Source: Arenibacter palladensis (GTDB lineage Bacteria > Bacteroidota > Bacteroidia > Flavobacteriales > Flavobacteriaceae). From it: a stretch of 64,000 nucleotides of DNA. Both the position numbers and the translations under genes were made by a program. Below, one piece after another: positions 7,766-17,170 of the stretch. The notes beneath the pieces are model-generated. The model worked only from the letters and a program-made list of their open reading frames with translations. It searched no databases and had not been told where the DNA came from. The stretch is taken from positions 288,672 to 352,671 of the forward strand of contig NZ_FQUX01000005.1 of NCBI RefSeq assembly GCF_900129275.1, written 5' to 3'. Positions within the stretch are counted from its first letter, which is position 1. Each line of letters begins with the position of its first letter.

Positions 7766-9328
7766 CTATTTCAACTCCAAGTCTTCTATTTCCCCTGTAC
7801 CTATGCCCCGAATCTTTTCGAAATCCGCAACTAATTCCTGAAGTTTTTCCGGATTGGATTTTGCCAAGTTCTCTTTTTGACTAGGGTCTTTTTCTAAATC
7901 ATACAGCTGATATTTTTCTGAATTTCCAATTTCTATATTGACCGACTTAATAACCGCAGGTCCCTTATAAGGTGGAATCATAGCCCAATTTCCTTTTCTG
8001 AAGGCCGTTCTTGAGGTAGCTTCCAACACCAATTGATCCCTCCCGTTATTGGATTTGCCTAAAAATTCATCCAAAAGGTTCTCACTATCCTCCCCTGTTT
8101 TATCACTTCCAACCAAAGCGGCCATTGAAGTGAGCAAGTCCACTTGGCACACCATGGCATTGGATTTTCCCGGAGCAATGGTGCCTTTCCAATAGGTAAT
8201 AAAGGGAACTTTGGTACCTGCCTCGAACAAGCTGTACTTACCTCCCCTTAATATTCCTGCCGGGGTATGGTTGCCCAATTTCTCTACGGCCTCGTCATAG
8301 TAGCCATCATTTACCACCGGGCCGTTATCACTAGAGAAGACGATCAATGTATTCTCCAATATTCCCTCCTCTTCCAAGGTTTTCATAAACTCTCCTATCA
8401 TCCAATCGGCCTCCAGAATAACGTCTCCCCTAGGACCCATACCCGATTTCCCTACAAAACGCGGATGGGGGGTACGGGGAACATGCGGCTGCTGAAGGGC
8501 GTAATAAAGGAAAAATGGTCCGTCTTTATGCTCCTTTACATACTGTTGGGCCTTGGCCAAAAAATGGTCCGCCATATCCACATCGCTCCATTTGGCAGCC
8601 TCCCCGCCTTTCATAAAGCCTATTCGCGGTACTCCATTCACTATACTGTTGTTGTGCCCATGATGCCATTTCATGGTAGTCAGTTCCGGGTTGTCCAATC
8701 CTGTAGGCTCACCCTCAAAATTCTCTTTATAACTAACTTCTATGGGGTCGTTGGGATCCAATCCGTCTACATAACCGTCGGCAATATATACCGTTGGCAC
8801 CCTATCCTGTGTTGCGGCTAGAATATAGGAATAATCGAAACCAACTTCGTTGGGACCAGGCGATACCCGTTCGTTCCAGTTTACCATGCCACTACCAAGT
8901 CCCAAGTGCCATTTCCCCACAATACCGGTGGCATAGCCTTTCTCCTGCAGCATTTTGGGAACCGTAATTTGGGTCGTATCAATAATCAAGGGAGCAGTTC
9001 CCGGTAATATTTTGGCGTCCTTATTGCGCCAGGGATACCTACCGGTTAATATGGCATACCTACTTGGGGTACAGGTGGCAGAGGTGGCATAGCCATTGGT
9101 AAACTGCACTCCTCCCTTTGCCAGGGCATCCATATTTGGAGTGCTGATCTCGGTGGCACCATAGGCGCTCATATCCCCATAGCCAAGATCATCCATATAA
9201 ATAAATACAATGTTGGGTTTTTTAGAACTTTCCACAACAGCAACCTCTTTTTCTGCCTTGGATTTACATCCTAGCATAAGCAAAACAACCAGCGCGGATT
9301 GGAACAAACTCTTTTTGATAATCTTCAT
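7766..9328 (-). CDS. arylsulfatase-type sulfatase, lipoprotein (S1 family)
   Basis: The 520-residue protein has a lipobox signal (VVLLMLGC, Cys21). D46-D47 in YMDDLGYGD bind the metal, and C86-T-P-S-R90 is the canonical formylglycine motif, followed by YAILTGRYPWR. Further family blocks are GIVGKWHLGLG and FSSDNGPV. It would hydrolyse a sulfate ester on a glycan. It lies 83 bases upstream of the CAASR sulfatase and 97 bases downstream of the PhoD-like gene, all in one direction, so the three are probably cotranscribed behind SusCD. Two different sulfatases imply two sulfate positions or two sugars in the target. The SulfAtlas subfamily is not assigned. Confidence 0.92.
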   Translation of the reverse strand: MKIIKKSLFQSALVVLLMLGCKSKAEKEVAVVESSKKPNIVFIYMDDLGYGDMSAYGATEISTPNMDALAKGGVQFTNGYATSATCTPSRYAILTGRYPWRNKDAKILPGTAPLIIDTTQITVPKMLQEKGYATGIVGKWHLGLGSGMVNWNERVSPGPNEVGFDYSYILAATQDRVPTVYIADGYVDGLDPNDPIEVSYKENFEGEPTGLDNPELTTMKWHHGHNNSIVNGVPRIGFMKGGEAAKWSDVDMADHFLAKAQQYVKEHKDGPFFLYYALQQPHVPRTPHPRFVGKSGMGPRGDVILEADWMIGEFMKTLEEEGILENTLIVFSSDNGPVVNDGYYDEAVEKLGNHTPAGILRGGKYSLFEAGTKVPFITYWKGTIAPGKSNAMVCQVDLLTSMAALVGSDKTGEDSENLLDEFLGKSNNGRDQLVLEATSRTAFRKGNWAMIPPYKGPAVIKSVNIEIGNSEKYQLYDLEKDPSQKENLAKSNPEKLQELVADFEKIRGIGTGEIEDLELK

Positions 9329-9425
9329 ATTCTATTTAATTAATTTACTGATTTTGATTTTAGCAGCCTGTAAGATACTACCCTTTTGTTTTTGGCTGGC
9401 ATTTAACACATGTTTTGTATTTGTT

Positions 9426-11951
9426 CTAGACCTCCATGACCTCCTTGGGGTCCGTACTTATATCGACCGATTTAATGATCTTTTCATTTTGCCCTTCCCC
9501 TATCACCAAAGTGTACTTGGCCAAAGAGTAAACGGGAGGAATATATTCGTTGCCCTTAACCCTTAGGGATTTCACCATTTCATTGGTCTCCTCATTAATA
9601 ATCTTTACAACTTGGTTGGATTTTTTTAATTGTAATTTCGGCAGGTAGCCAAATGCCCTTCTACCATCATTATCAGCTTGGTCGATGGTCAGTGGCCAAC
9701 CGGGGTAAGTGTTTTCTTCGGATTCCGCCCCAAGGTCCGCCAAAAACCGGATCGCTTCCATTTTTATGGTCCTAGCTCCGGTATCAAAAGTAACTATCCC
9801 ATAACCGGATGCCTTTTTCTGAGCCTTTAGATATCTGTTTTTCTCAAGGTCAAAGTCATCAGTCGGATTCCCAACGGCATAGATATAATTAATATTTCCA
9901 AACCCATCGCGATAACAGCCCGTATTGGGCAAGCCATGTGCTGGTCTATCCGTAAAAGGCACATTGACCGAATCTGGTTGTCCCCATCTTGGGTAACCCG
10001 TTGAAATTGCCGGGGTACAGAAGGTCCAGCCTCCATCCCGTACTTCATCCACGCTATATTGTACCATAAAGGGCAAATGTTGATCCCCGTTTATATGAAA
10101 AACAGAAGCTTTTCTTATGGTCCGTATTACCTCATCCCGTTTAGATTTGGGCCAACCTCCCGAGTCCAAATCGCCAAACAAGAATTGCTTTTTGGGACCG
10201 TGATGGGTACCTACATTGGAAAACAAAGTCTGACTTAACAGCACCTTCATATTTGCTCCCTCCCAATCACCGACCCAGCCATTCAAAAACTCCATTTGAC
10301 GATTTCCAAAGAAATCCAGGTCATTGGAATCAAGTTCTTCCGGTTTGGCCGGAGCCGTAAGATGATCTATCCTACCTTCCCCACTACGGAGCATCTCCGG
10401 ACCAGATTTAAACAATCTATCACTTACAATAGCGAAACTAACCTTACCGTAAACCATTTGGGTAAACCAATTCGTGATTCCTGATGGTAAGGGCGATGGA
10501 TCATAAGGATCTGGAAGGTGACCACATTGGGTGCGGTAAACAACATTGACCATTTTTGGAGTCTGGACAAGTCCTCCATGGGCATCGGTTACTTTTTTCC
10601 ATTTCTCAAATGAAATGCCTTCCCCTCCTTCTCCCCAAAGATTGCCTTGATAAACATCGTGGTCATCGGGCGTGCAAATTGTAGGCCGATCGCGCATAAT
10701 ATTTCCAAAAGCCCAACCGAACATATACCATTTTCCCAAATAATTTAAAATGGCACTATCCTCAGGCTCTCTTTTAATAGGGTATCCTCCATTGCCCTCG
10801 TATAACTGATCTCCGGAGAAATACAGCATATCCGGGTTGGATTTTTCAAGATTCTCCACCAAGGGACGATATGGATATCCCGCCCATTCCTGGCAGGTTA
10901 ATCCACCAAATCGCAGTGGCCGGTCATTTGGTTCTTGTCTTATAGCACCTGTATAATAATGCTTTTCCTTGTCTATGGAATATACCAAACGATAAGGTGT
11001 ATCTTGGGCTGAATCCCAATTTTCTATTGAAAAAATTATACTATAGGATACGGGATCAATTTCTCCTTTTTCTTCCTTGACCCATTTACCCTTCCTAAAA
11101 AATTGTAGCTCCACCTTTTGTGAATCCTTGTTACCTACAGGAGGGAGCTGTGCCGTTAATTTAAGTTTTCCCATAGAAAGCGTGTACATGGCCCAAAGGA
11201 TAGGCCCAAAACTGTTGTCGGGAACATATTCCACCTTTGTACCATCAAGGGAAATTGACCGAGACCAAAAGGTACTCCCCTCCTTTTCGTTTAGGTTCTG
11301 TTCCAAAGCCACCAGACCTTCAATTTCACCAGCATGATGATAGGTTAATTCCGTTTTTCGATCCTCCTTATCCACAGCGATCAACTTACATTCGTAATCT
11401 CCATTTTTTGGGAACCCCACAAATTCCAAAGTAAAATCGTTAAAATCAAAATTTTGGGGAAGCTGAGCTTCTTTGTCGGCTACAAACAATTTACCTTCCA
11501 GGGAAATACCAGTAGATAATCCTTCACCAAAATAACAGGCTGCCTTTACACTATTGGGATCTGTAGTATCCTTTATTCCGATAGAAAAACCGACACTCCC
11601 TTTGTCATTATTATTTTTTAACAGCCCAATTCTACTTTTAATGCGAAAATCTCCCTTGTCCTTTTTTAGCACATAGGTAAGTAGATGTAAGCGGGCATTC
11701 CGCATAGTCCCTTTAAACTCCAGTCTCTTATTTCCTATTTCCCAATCTTCCATGGGAATACTCCAAAAATCCTTTCCAATCCAAACCCTGTCATTTAAAC
11801 TTTCAAAATTAAAGTCGATGGATTTTCTGGAACTACTGTTTAGTGCCTTGTCCAACACTCCACTTTGGGCGAAAATATTGGAGAAAGGGTTGGCAATTAT
11901 TGGAATTGCCAACCCTACTTTTTGAATAAAATTTCTTCTCTTTAAAACCAT
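9426..11951 (-). CDS. PhoD-like metallophosphoesterase with a Tat-type leader
   Basis: The protein has 841 residues. The leader KRRNFIQKVGLA fits a twin-arginine signal. The first third is beta-rich without a recognised domain. The PhoD-type core follows: YFSGDQLYE near residue 378, TPDDHDVYQGN near 430 and FHINGDQHLPF near 617 supply the Asp/Asn/His metal ligands. Known PhoD enzymes are Ca/Fe phosphodiesterases or alkaline phosphatases acting outside the cytoplasm. Within this PUL it sits 13 bases after the SusD stop, so coexpression is likely. A glycan-linked phosphate or a non-phosphate ester could be the substrate. At 841 residues it is much longer than classical PhoD, which suggests an extra binding domain at the front. 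Confidence 0.85.
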   Translation of the reverse strand: MVLKRRNFIQKVGLAIPIIANPFSNIFAQSGVLDKALNSSSRKSIDFNFESLNDRVWIGKDFWSIPMEDWEIGNKRLEFKGTMRNARLHLLTYVLKKDKGDFRIKSRIGLLKNNNDKGSVGFSIGIKDTTDPNSVKAACYFGEGLSTGISLEGKLFVADKEAQLPQNFDFNDFTLEFVGFPKNGDYECKLIAVDKEDRKTELTYHHAGEIEGLVALEQNLNEKEGSTFWSRSISLDGTKVEYVPDNSFGPILWAMYTLSMGKLKLTAQLPPVGNKDSQKVELQFFRKGKWVKEEKGEIDPVSYSIIFSIENWDSAQDTPYRLVYSIDKEKHYYTGAIRQEPNDRPLRFGGLTCQEWAGYPYRPLVENLEKSNPDMLYFSGDQLYEGNGGYPIKREPEDSAILNYLGKWYMFGWAFGNIMRDRPTICTPDDHDVYQGNLWGEGGEGISFEKWKKVTDAHGGLVQTPKMVNVVYRTQCGHLPDPYDPSPLPSGITNWFTQMVYGKVSFAIVSDRLFKSGPEMLRSGEGRIDHLTAPAKPEELDSNDLDFFGNRQMEFLNGWVGDWEGANMKVLLSQTLFSNVGTHHGPKKQFLFGDLDSGGWPKSKRDEVIRTIRKASVFHINGDQHLPFMVQYSVDEVRDGGWTFCTPAISTGYPRWGQPDSVNVPFTDRPAHGLPNTGCYRDGFGNINYIYAVGNPTDDFDLEKNRYLKAQKKASGYGIVTFDTGARTIKMEAIRFLADLGAESEENTYPGWPLTIDQADNDGRRAFGYLPKLQLKKSNQVVKIINEETNEMVKSLRVKGNEYIPPVYSLAKYTLVIGEGQNEKIIKSVDISTDPKEVMEV

Positions 11952-11964
11952 TATAGCAATAGGA

Positions 11965-13635
11965 TTAATTCCCTAATTTGGGATTTACGTTGACTTCAGA
12001 CTCTGGAATTGGCCATACATCGTCCACACCTTCCCTGAAATCTTTAGTGGTCACATACCACCTAAATTGTGGGTCTATTTTCTTTGAGGTTGTTGGATAA
12101 AGGGTGGAATTCGGGAATGGTGCCCCCCAAAAATCCCCTACTAACACTTCATCACCAATCCCCCATCTAAAGATATCCCATAATCTTTGACCTTCCAAGG
12201 CCAACTCAATTCTTCTTTCATTTCTTAAAATAGGTCTTAGTGTAGCGGCATTGGTTTCCGTTATAGGTGGCAAGCCTACTGAGGCCCTACCCCTAACGGC
12301 ATTGATGGTCTCGTCCAGTAATTGTTGGGTAATGGCATTCCCAGCCTCGAGCTCGGCCTCCAAATAACTCAACAATACTTCCGCGTATCTGATGATTGGA
12401 ATATTGCCACCATAGTCCGTCCTTAAGTTACCACTAAAGGATTCATCAAAAAACTTGCGCAGACCGTAACCTGTTCTGGTTGCCTGCTTGGAATAGGTTA
12501 ATTGATCTACAGATCCGGAAGAGTCTGGATGACAATCATAGATCCTACCGGCGAATGTGGCACCATCCCATATAAGGTTATATCTAAACCTGGGGTCTCT
12601 ATTGGCCCCCATGTCAGCATAGTCGAATTTTGGATCATCATAGGACAATGGAGTTCCATCGTCAAAACCATAGGCATCCGCTAGACTTCCTAAAGGGTTT
12701 ACGATATGCCACCCTGAGGCAACTGCTGGATAGGCGTGCTGAGGCAGTGCATTTCCTGCCTGCCCTCCAAAATACTGGGCACTAAAAATATTCTCGCTAC
12801 TGTTCTCGTTGGACGGAATAAATAGGGATTTATAATCTGGATCGATAATATTATCGCCCATATCTATAATCTGCTTGTAGACCGCCGAAGCCCCTGAGAA
12901 ATTCTTCTCCCCAAGATACAACCTTCCCAGAAAAGCAAGTGCCGCTTGTTTACTTGCTCTACCGGCTTCCCCTGCTTTCAGTTCCCCGAATGTCGGAAGC
13001 GCTGCGGTAGCTGCCTTAAGCTCATTCTCTACAAAGGTCACCAATTCCGTTTTTGAGGCCTTATCCACGTTGTTGGCCTCATCTGGCGTCAAGGTAGAGG
13101 TTACCAAAGGAGCACTGCCCCAAAACTGTGAAAGGTAAAAATACTGTGTGGCCCTTAGAAACTGAACTTCGGCCTTCATTCTATCTATTTTGGCCTGTTC
13201 CATATCCACCTTGTCAATATTTTCCAGGAAATCGTTGCAAATAGCGATCCTCTTGTACGAGCCTTGCCAATATCCGTTTATAACATTGTTATTTGGCAAG
13301 AGCGTTCCGTTGGTCAAACGATTCTGGGTTGAGTTATCCCCTCTACGGTCATAGGCATTGTCCGTGGCAAATTCCATAAATACGATACCGCAATAGGTCC
13401 ACCAATCCGAAGGCACCACTTGTGTACTATATTCCACAGAACCTCTATATGCACCCGTCAAGGCAATGTTGGCGTTGGACTCCGAAGTCCAGAAATTATC
13501 AGCCGCAAAAGCATTACTGGGAAATTGTTCCAGTTCCTTATCACAGGAGACCATTGTTCCCATTGAAAGGATGCCCAGTAAAAGCAATTTTAGGGACCTA
13601 GAATTATATGACTCTTTTTTATATATTTTAATCAT
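11965..13635 (-). CDS. SusD/RagB-family glycan-binding lipoprotein
   Basis: The 556-residue protein has a lipobox at MGTMVSC, followed by the SusD-like start DKELEQFPSNAFAADNFWTS. TPR-like helices and the terminal segment with RNERRIELALEGQRLWDIFRWG are hallmarks of the family. It would cap the SusC barrel on the cell surface and capture oligosaccharides. It begins 4 bases after the SusC stop, the usual tight coupling. The ligand cannot be read from the sequence; the sulfatases in the same run suggest a sulfated glycan. Confidence 0.95.
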   Translation of the reverse strand: MIKIYKKESYNSRSLKLLLLGILSMGTMVSCDKELEQFPSNAFAADNFWTSESNANIALTGAYRGSVEYSTQVVPSDWWTYCGIVFMEFATDNAYDRRGDNSTQNRLTNGTLLPNNNVINGYWQGSYKRIAICNDFLENIDKVDMEQAKIDRMKAEVQFLRATQYFYLSQFWGSAPLVTSTLTPDEANNVDKASKTELVTFVENELKAATAALPTFGELKAGEAGRASKQAALAFLGRLYLGEKNFSGASAVYKQIIDMGDNIIDPDYKSLFIPSNENSSENIFSAQYFGGQAGNALPQHAYPAVASGWHIVNPLGSLADAYGFDDGTPLSYDDPKFDYADMGANRDPRFRYNLIWDGATFAGRIYDCHPDSSGSVDQLTYSKQATRTGYGLRKFFDESFSGNLRTDYGGNIPIIRYAEVLLSYLEAELEAGNAITQQLLDETINAVRGRASVGLPPITETNAATLRPILRNERRIELALEGQRLWDIFRWGIGDEVLVGDFWGAPFPNSTLYPTTSKKIDPQFRWYVTTKDFREGVDDVWPIPESEVNVNPKLGN

Positions 13636-13639
13636 GATC

Positions 13640-16600
13640 TTAGAATTTTAGATTTAAACCAAAAGTGTATGTGGTTAATATAGGGTAATATGCTCCACCC
13701 CCAATTATTTCTGGATCCCAACCCTTTCTATAGGAATTAAAGGAATGCAGATTCTCTGCCCCTAAATAGAACCTTAGACTATCTACCCCAATAACATCGG
13801 TCAACGCATTTGGGAAATTATATCCCAATTGAATATTCTTTACACGCAAATATCCTGAATCAATTACCCAGTAATCCGAGGTCTCCGTATTTGCAGATCC
13901 ACTGTTGGTCAACACTTCCAGCCTAGGATAATCGGGGTAACGTACAGGGTTGTTGGGATCGAACCTACCGTCCATTTGCCAAGTTTGAATATTCCCTAGA
14001 TTAAAGAAAGCATAACCCGCATAACCTGTCAATTGGCCCTTTACCTCTGCCGTTCCCTGAAGTAAAACCGATAGGTCGAAATTCTTATAATTAAAACCAA
14101 GATTGGCGCCAAAAGTATATTTAGGGATACGACTTCCAAGATAGGTACGGTCATATGTTGGATCTACCTTACCATCGGGCACACCATCTGGCCCGCTAAT
14201 ATCCTTATATCTAAAATCACCTGCCTGGGCGGTTGGATTCACCGCTGACATATCTGGCCAGCTGTCTACCTCCCCATCGTTTAAAAATACCCCATCGGCT
14301 TTATAGCCGTAGTACATTTGCATAGGATAGCCTATAAACAAGTCGGAACCATTACCTACAAAACCATTGGGCTGTTCTACATTACCAAGGCCCAAGGTGA
14401 TAACCTCGTTGTTAATAATGGAAAAATTGGCATTGATCGAATATCCGAAATCCCCGGCATTCCCACGATGGCCTAGGTCAAATTCCCATCCAGTATTTTT
14501 CACCTCTCCGGTATTGGTTTCACTGATGCCTACCCCAAGTACGGAAGAAACACTTGCAGATGGTTTAAAAAGTACATCTGTGGTATTTCTGTTAAAATAG
14601 GTCAGGTTAAAGTTTAACTTACCGTCAAAAAAACCGGTTTCCAAACCTATATCCGTAGTTTCAGTGGATTCCCATTTAATATTGGCATCCTTGTAATTGG
14701 CATATGCCGCACCCGTGGCGAGTCCGCCCCCCAAGGAGTAATCCCTTCCCGAGGCCAAAACCGTTTGATAAGGGTAATTACCTATATTTTGGTTCCCCAA
14801 TATACCCCAAGATGCCTTTAATTTTAAATTGGATACCCATGATACTTCCTCCATGAAGGATTCTTGGGAAATACGCCAGCCCACCGCCGCAGAAGGGAAG
14901 AAGGCATACTTGTTATTTTCTGGAAAACGTGAGGAACCATCATAGCGCATAGTGGCCTCAAATAGATATTTTTGGTTTATGCTGTATTTTAATCGAGAAA
15001 AGAAAGACTGTAATGCCCATTCTGCATCATAACCCCCAGACTGCTGATTTTCGGCACTACCAAGATCCATAACGGTATAATCATTACTCGCAAAATCCTG
15101 ACGATATCCATTAAACAAGGAAAGCTCTTCATTTTCAAAAGAATATCCAGCCAATAAACTAAAATCGTGGGAGCCAAATTCCTTGGAATATTCCCCGGTA
15201 AATTGCATGGTCTTAAAAATGGTTTTGTCGCTTTGCTGATTAAGGTAAGACTGACCTAAAAAAACATCTTCGTTAAGTCTTTGCGACGCCAAGTAAGATC
15301 GTTGCTCGTAAAGCGTAAAATTATATCCTCCAATTGCAGAAAAAACCAGATCTTCATTAGGTTTCCAATCCAATTTCACATTAACTCCAGCCTTTGTTGT
15401 GGGATTGGTCAAATAAGACTTGGAATCTAACCATGCCACAGGTGTTCCGCCACTTTCAGGTCCTATTCCATAATTGCCTTGGGAATCAACTCCTAAAAAA
15501 GTTGCTGGGTAGCGCACCGCATTCTGAACAAGTTGATCTAGAAATCCACCTCCTTTATTTGCAGTGGCCTGGGGTTCTTTTCGCTCTTCCAAGGAGCCAA
15601 AAAACCTTGAGTTCAATTCAAACTTTTTCCCCAATTTATTTTGAAGGTTCATCCTAAAATTATAGCGGTTAAAACTGTTTTTAGGCACAATCCCCTGCTG
15701 GTCCAAAATACCGGCAGACACGTAGTATTTATTATTTTCATCCCCGCCATTTACGGTAAGGGTGTGGGAGGTCTGTATTCCATTTCTAGAAAAAAGATCT
15801 TCCAAAAATCTTGTATTTGGATAATTATCAAGGTCGTTTTGTGCCCTGTATTTTTCAATGTCCTCTGCACTGAAACTATTACTTCCAGACGCTATATTGT
15901 ACATTTCAGCATACTCCCAAGAGTTGGCGAATTCAGGAAGCTCTGTAGCTTCATTAAAGCCTACATAACTATTATAGCTAACGGAAAACTTTTTATTACT
16001 GCCACTTTTTGTAGTTATTAATATTACCCCATTGGCAGATCTGGCGCCATAAATGGCCGCCGAGGAAGCATCTTTAAGTACGGATATGGATTCAATATCA
16101 TCTGGATTTATATCATTTAAAGTACCAGCTATACCATCTATCAAAACAAGGGCATTGGGAGTGGCACCGAAGGAACCTACCCCTCTTACACTAATATCCC
16201 CTCCACTCTGACCTGGCCTACCTGTTCTTTGGATGACCGTAACTCCCGGCATTTGCCCAGTTATGGCTTGGGAAGCCTGTGTTACAGGCCTATTCTCTAT
16301 ATCCTTGGAAGAAACTTGCGATATGGAGCCAATTACATTGACTCTCTTTTGGACACCATAACCAACAACCACCACTTCATCCAAGCCAGCGGCACTTTCC
16401 TGTAGTGTAATGTTAAGGCTGGTTTGCCCATCTACAGGCACTTCAATAGTGGAAAAACCAATATAGGAAACTACCAATGTGGCGTTGGCAGCTGCTACCT
16501 CAATGGAAAAATTACCATCAAAATCGGCAGTAACCCCATTAGTGGTTCCTTTTTCCACAATATTGGCCCCAGGTAGAGGTGTTCCTTCATTGTCCACAAC

Positions 16601-17029
16601 TGTACCGGAAATAGTGGGCTGCTGCAATCCTATATCAGGGCCGCTACTTTGATCTACTATTTCTTTTTTGACTCCTGGTTTTAAAGCTATTTGTTTATCC
16701 AAAACCTTAAAAACAATATTGGTTCCTTGAAATATCTTCTCCAAGATCTTGGAAACAGTTTCTCTTTTTGCCTTAATTGAAACCGTCCTTTGGAGGTCCA
16801 CCTCTTTGGTGTCCATAAAGAATTTGAATTCCGTTAAAGTTTCAATTTCATTAAGTACCTCATGCACCTTAACATTATTAAGGTTCAGGTCTATTTTGGT
16901 ATTTTGCGAGTAGGTACTTGCATTTACCTGAAATAGGGCAGCCAATAATAAAAGTGTAGTTAATTTCATTTTTAAATCGAATCGCCATGGGCAACCATTA
17001 CGATTCCGTGGTTTGTTAAATTTTTTCAT
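13640..17029 (-). CDS. SusC/RagA-family TonB-dependent transporter with STN signalling domain
   Basis: The protein has 1129 residues. After a long leader typical of flavobacterial SusC proteins (signal core MKLTTLLLLAALFQ), an STN domain spans about 45-118. A carboxypeptidase-regulatory-like domain follows at 138-210 (SGTVVDNEGTPLPGANI), then the TonB-box-like DEVVVVGYG at 217-225, the plug (VLIDGIAGTLNDINPDDIES) and a 22-strand-type barrel ending in YTFGLNLKF. It imports oligosaccharides through the outer membrane using TonB energy. The STN domain is the part that talks to FecR-type anti-sigma factors, and FecR and sigma genes lie directly upstream, so transport and induction should be coupled. 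Confidence 0.96.
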   Translation of the reverse strand: MKKFNKPRNRNGCPWRFDLKMKLTTLLLLAALFQVNASTYSQNTKIDLNLNNVKVHEVLNEIETLTEFKFFMDTKEVDLQRTVSIKAKRETVSKILEKIFQGTNIVFKVLDKQIALKPGVKKEIVDQSSGPDIGLQQPTISGTVVDNEGTPLPGANIVEKGTTNGVTADFDGNFSIEVAAANATLVVSYIGFSTIEVPVDGQTSLNITLQESAAGLDEVVVVGYGVQKRVNVIGSISQVSSKDIENRPVTQASQAITGQMPGVTVIQRTGRPGQSGGDISVRGVGSFGATPNALVLIDGIAGTLNDINPDDIESISVLKDASSAAIYGARSANGVILITTKSGSNKKFSVSYNSYVGFNEATELPEFANSWEYAEMYNIASGSNSFSAEDIEKYRAQNDLDNYPNTRFLEDLFSRNGIQTSHTLTVNGGDENNKYYVSAGILDQQGIVPKNSFNRYNFRMNLQNKLGKKFELNSRFFGSLEERKEPQATANKGGGFLDQLVQNAVRYPATFLGVDSQGNYGIGPESGGTPVAWLDSKSYLTNPTTKAGVNVKLDWKPNEDLVFSAIGGYNFTLYEQRSYLASQRLNEDVFLGQSYLNQQSDKTIFKTMQFTGEYSKEFGSHDFSLLAGYSFENEELSLFNGYRQDFASNDYTVMDLGSAENQQSGGYDAEWALQSFFSRLKYSINQKYLFEATMRYDGSSRFPENNKYAFFPSAAVGWRISQESFMEEVSWVSNLKLKASWGILGNQNIGNYPYQTVLASGRDYSLGGGLATGAAYANYKDANIKWESTETTDIGLETGFFDGKLNFNLTYFNRNTTDVLFKPSASVSSVLGVGISETNTGEVKNTGWEFDLGHRGNAGDFGYSINANFSIINNEVITLGLGNVEQPNGFVGNGSDLFIGYPMQMYYGYKADGVFLNDGEVDSWPDMSAVNPTAQAGDFRYKDISGPDGVPDGKVDPTYDRTYLGSRIPKYTFGANLGFNYKNFDLSVLLQGTAEVKGQLTGYAGYAFFNLGNIQTWQMDGRFDPNNPVRYPDYPRLEVLTNSGSANTETSDYWVIDSGYLRVKNIQLGYNFPNALTDVIGVDSLRFYLGAENLHSFNSYRKGWDPEIIGGGAYYPILTTYTFGLNLKF

Positions 17030-17081
17030 AATTTAGTAATACGTTTGGTGGTTAATAAAAATTCTTAATCACTTTAATCCG

Positions 17082-17115
17082 CCAGAAAATGTCGCAAGCA
17101 TTTTCTGGTTTTTTT
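17082..17115 (+). terminator. hairpin with T-tract in the fecR-susC gap
   Basis: The arms CCAGAAAATG (17082-17091) and CATTTTCTGG (17099-17108) pair perfectly around a 7-base loop, followed by TTTTTTT on the plus strand. The genes here run on the minus strand, where the U-tract would be missing. It therefore looks like a terminator for plus-strand transcription, or a structure in the SusC leader RNA. It lies 53 bases upstream of the susC start codon. Confidence 0.5.
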
Positions 17116-17170
17116 GTAAAGTAAATGCTACCTAGTCTTTAAAAATCAGTTCATATTGGTTTAGTTTGAG

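Noticed and set aside
8267..8821. 184-codon plus-strand open frame inside the second sulfatase
   Set aside because: Entirely antisense to conserved sulfatase blocks; low complexity and no family match, so it is taken as a shadow frame.
9210..9566. 118-codon plus-strand frame bridging the sulfatase start and the PhoD-like end
   Set aside because: Both ends lie in real minus-strand genes and only about 97 bases are intergenic. The hydrophobic stretch comes from the complement of a signal peptide.
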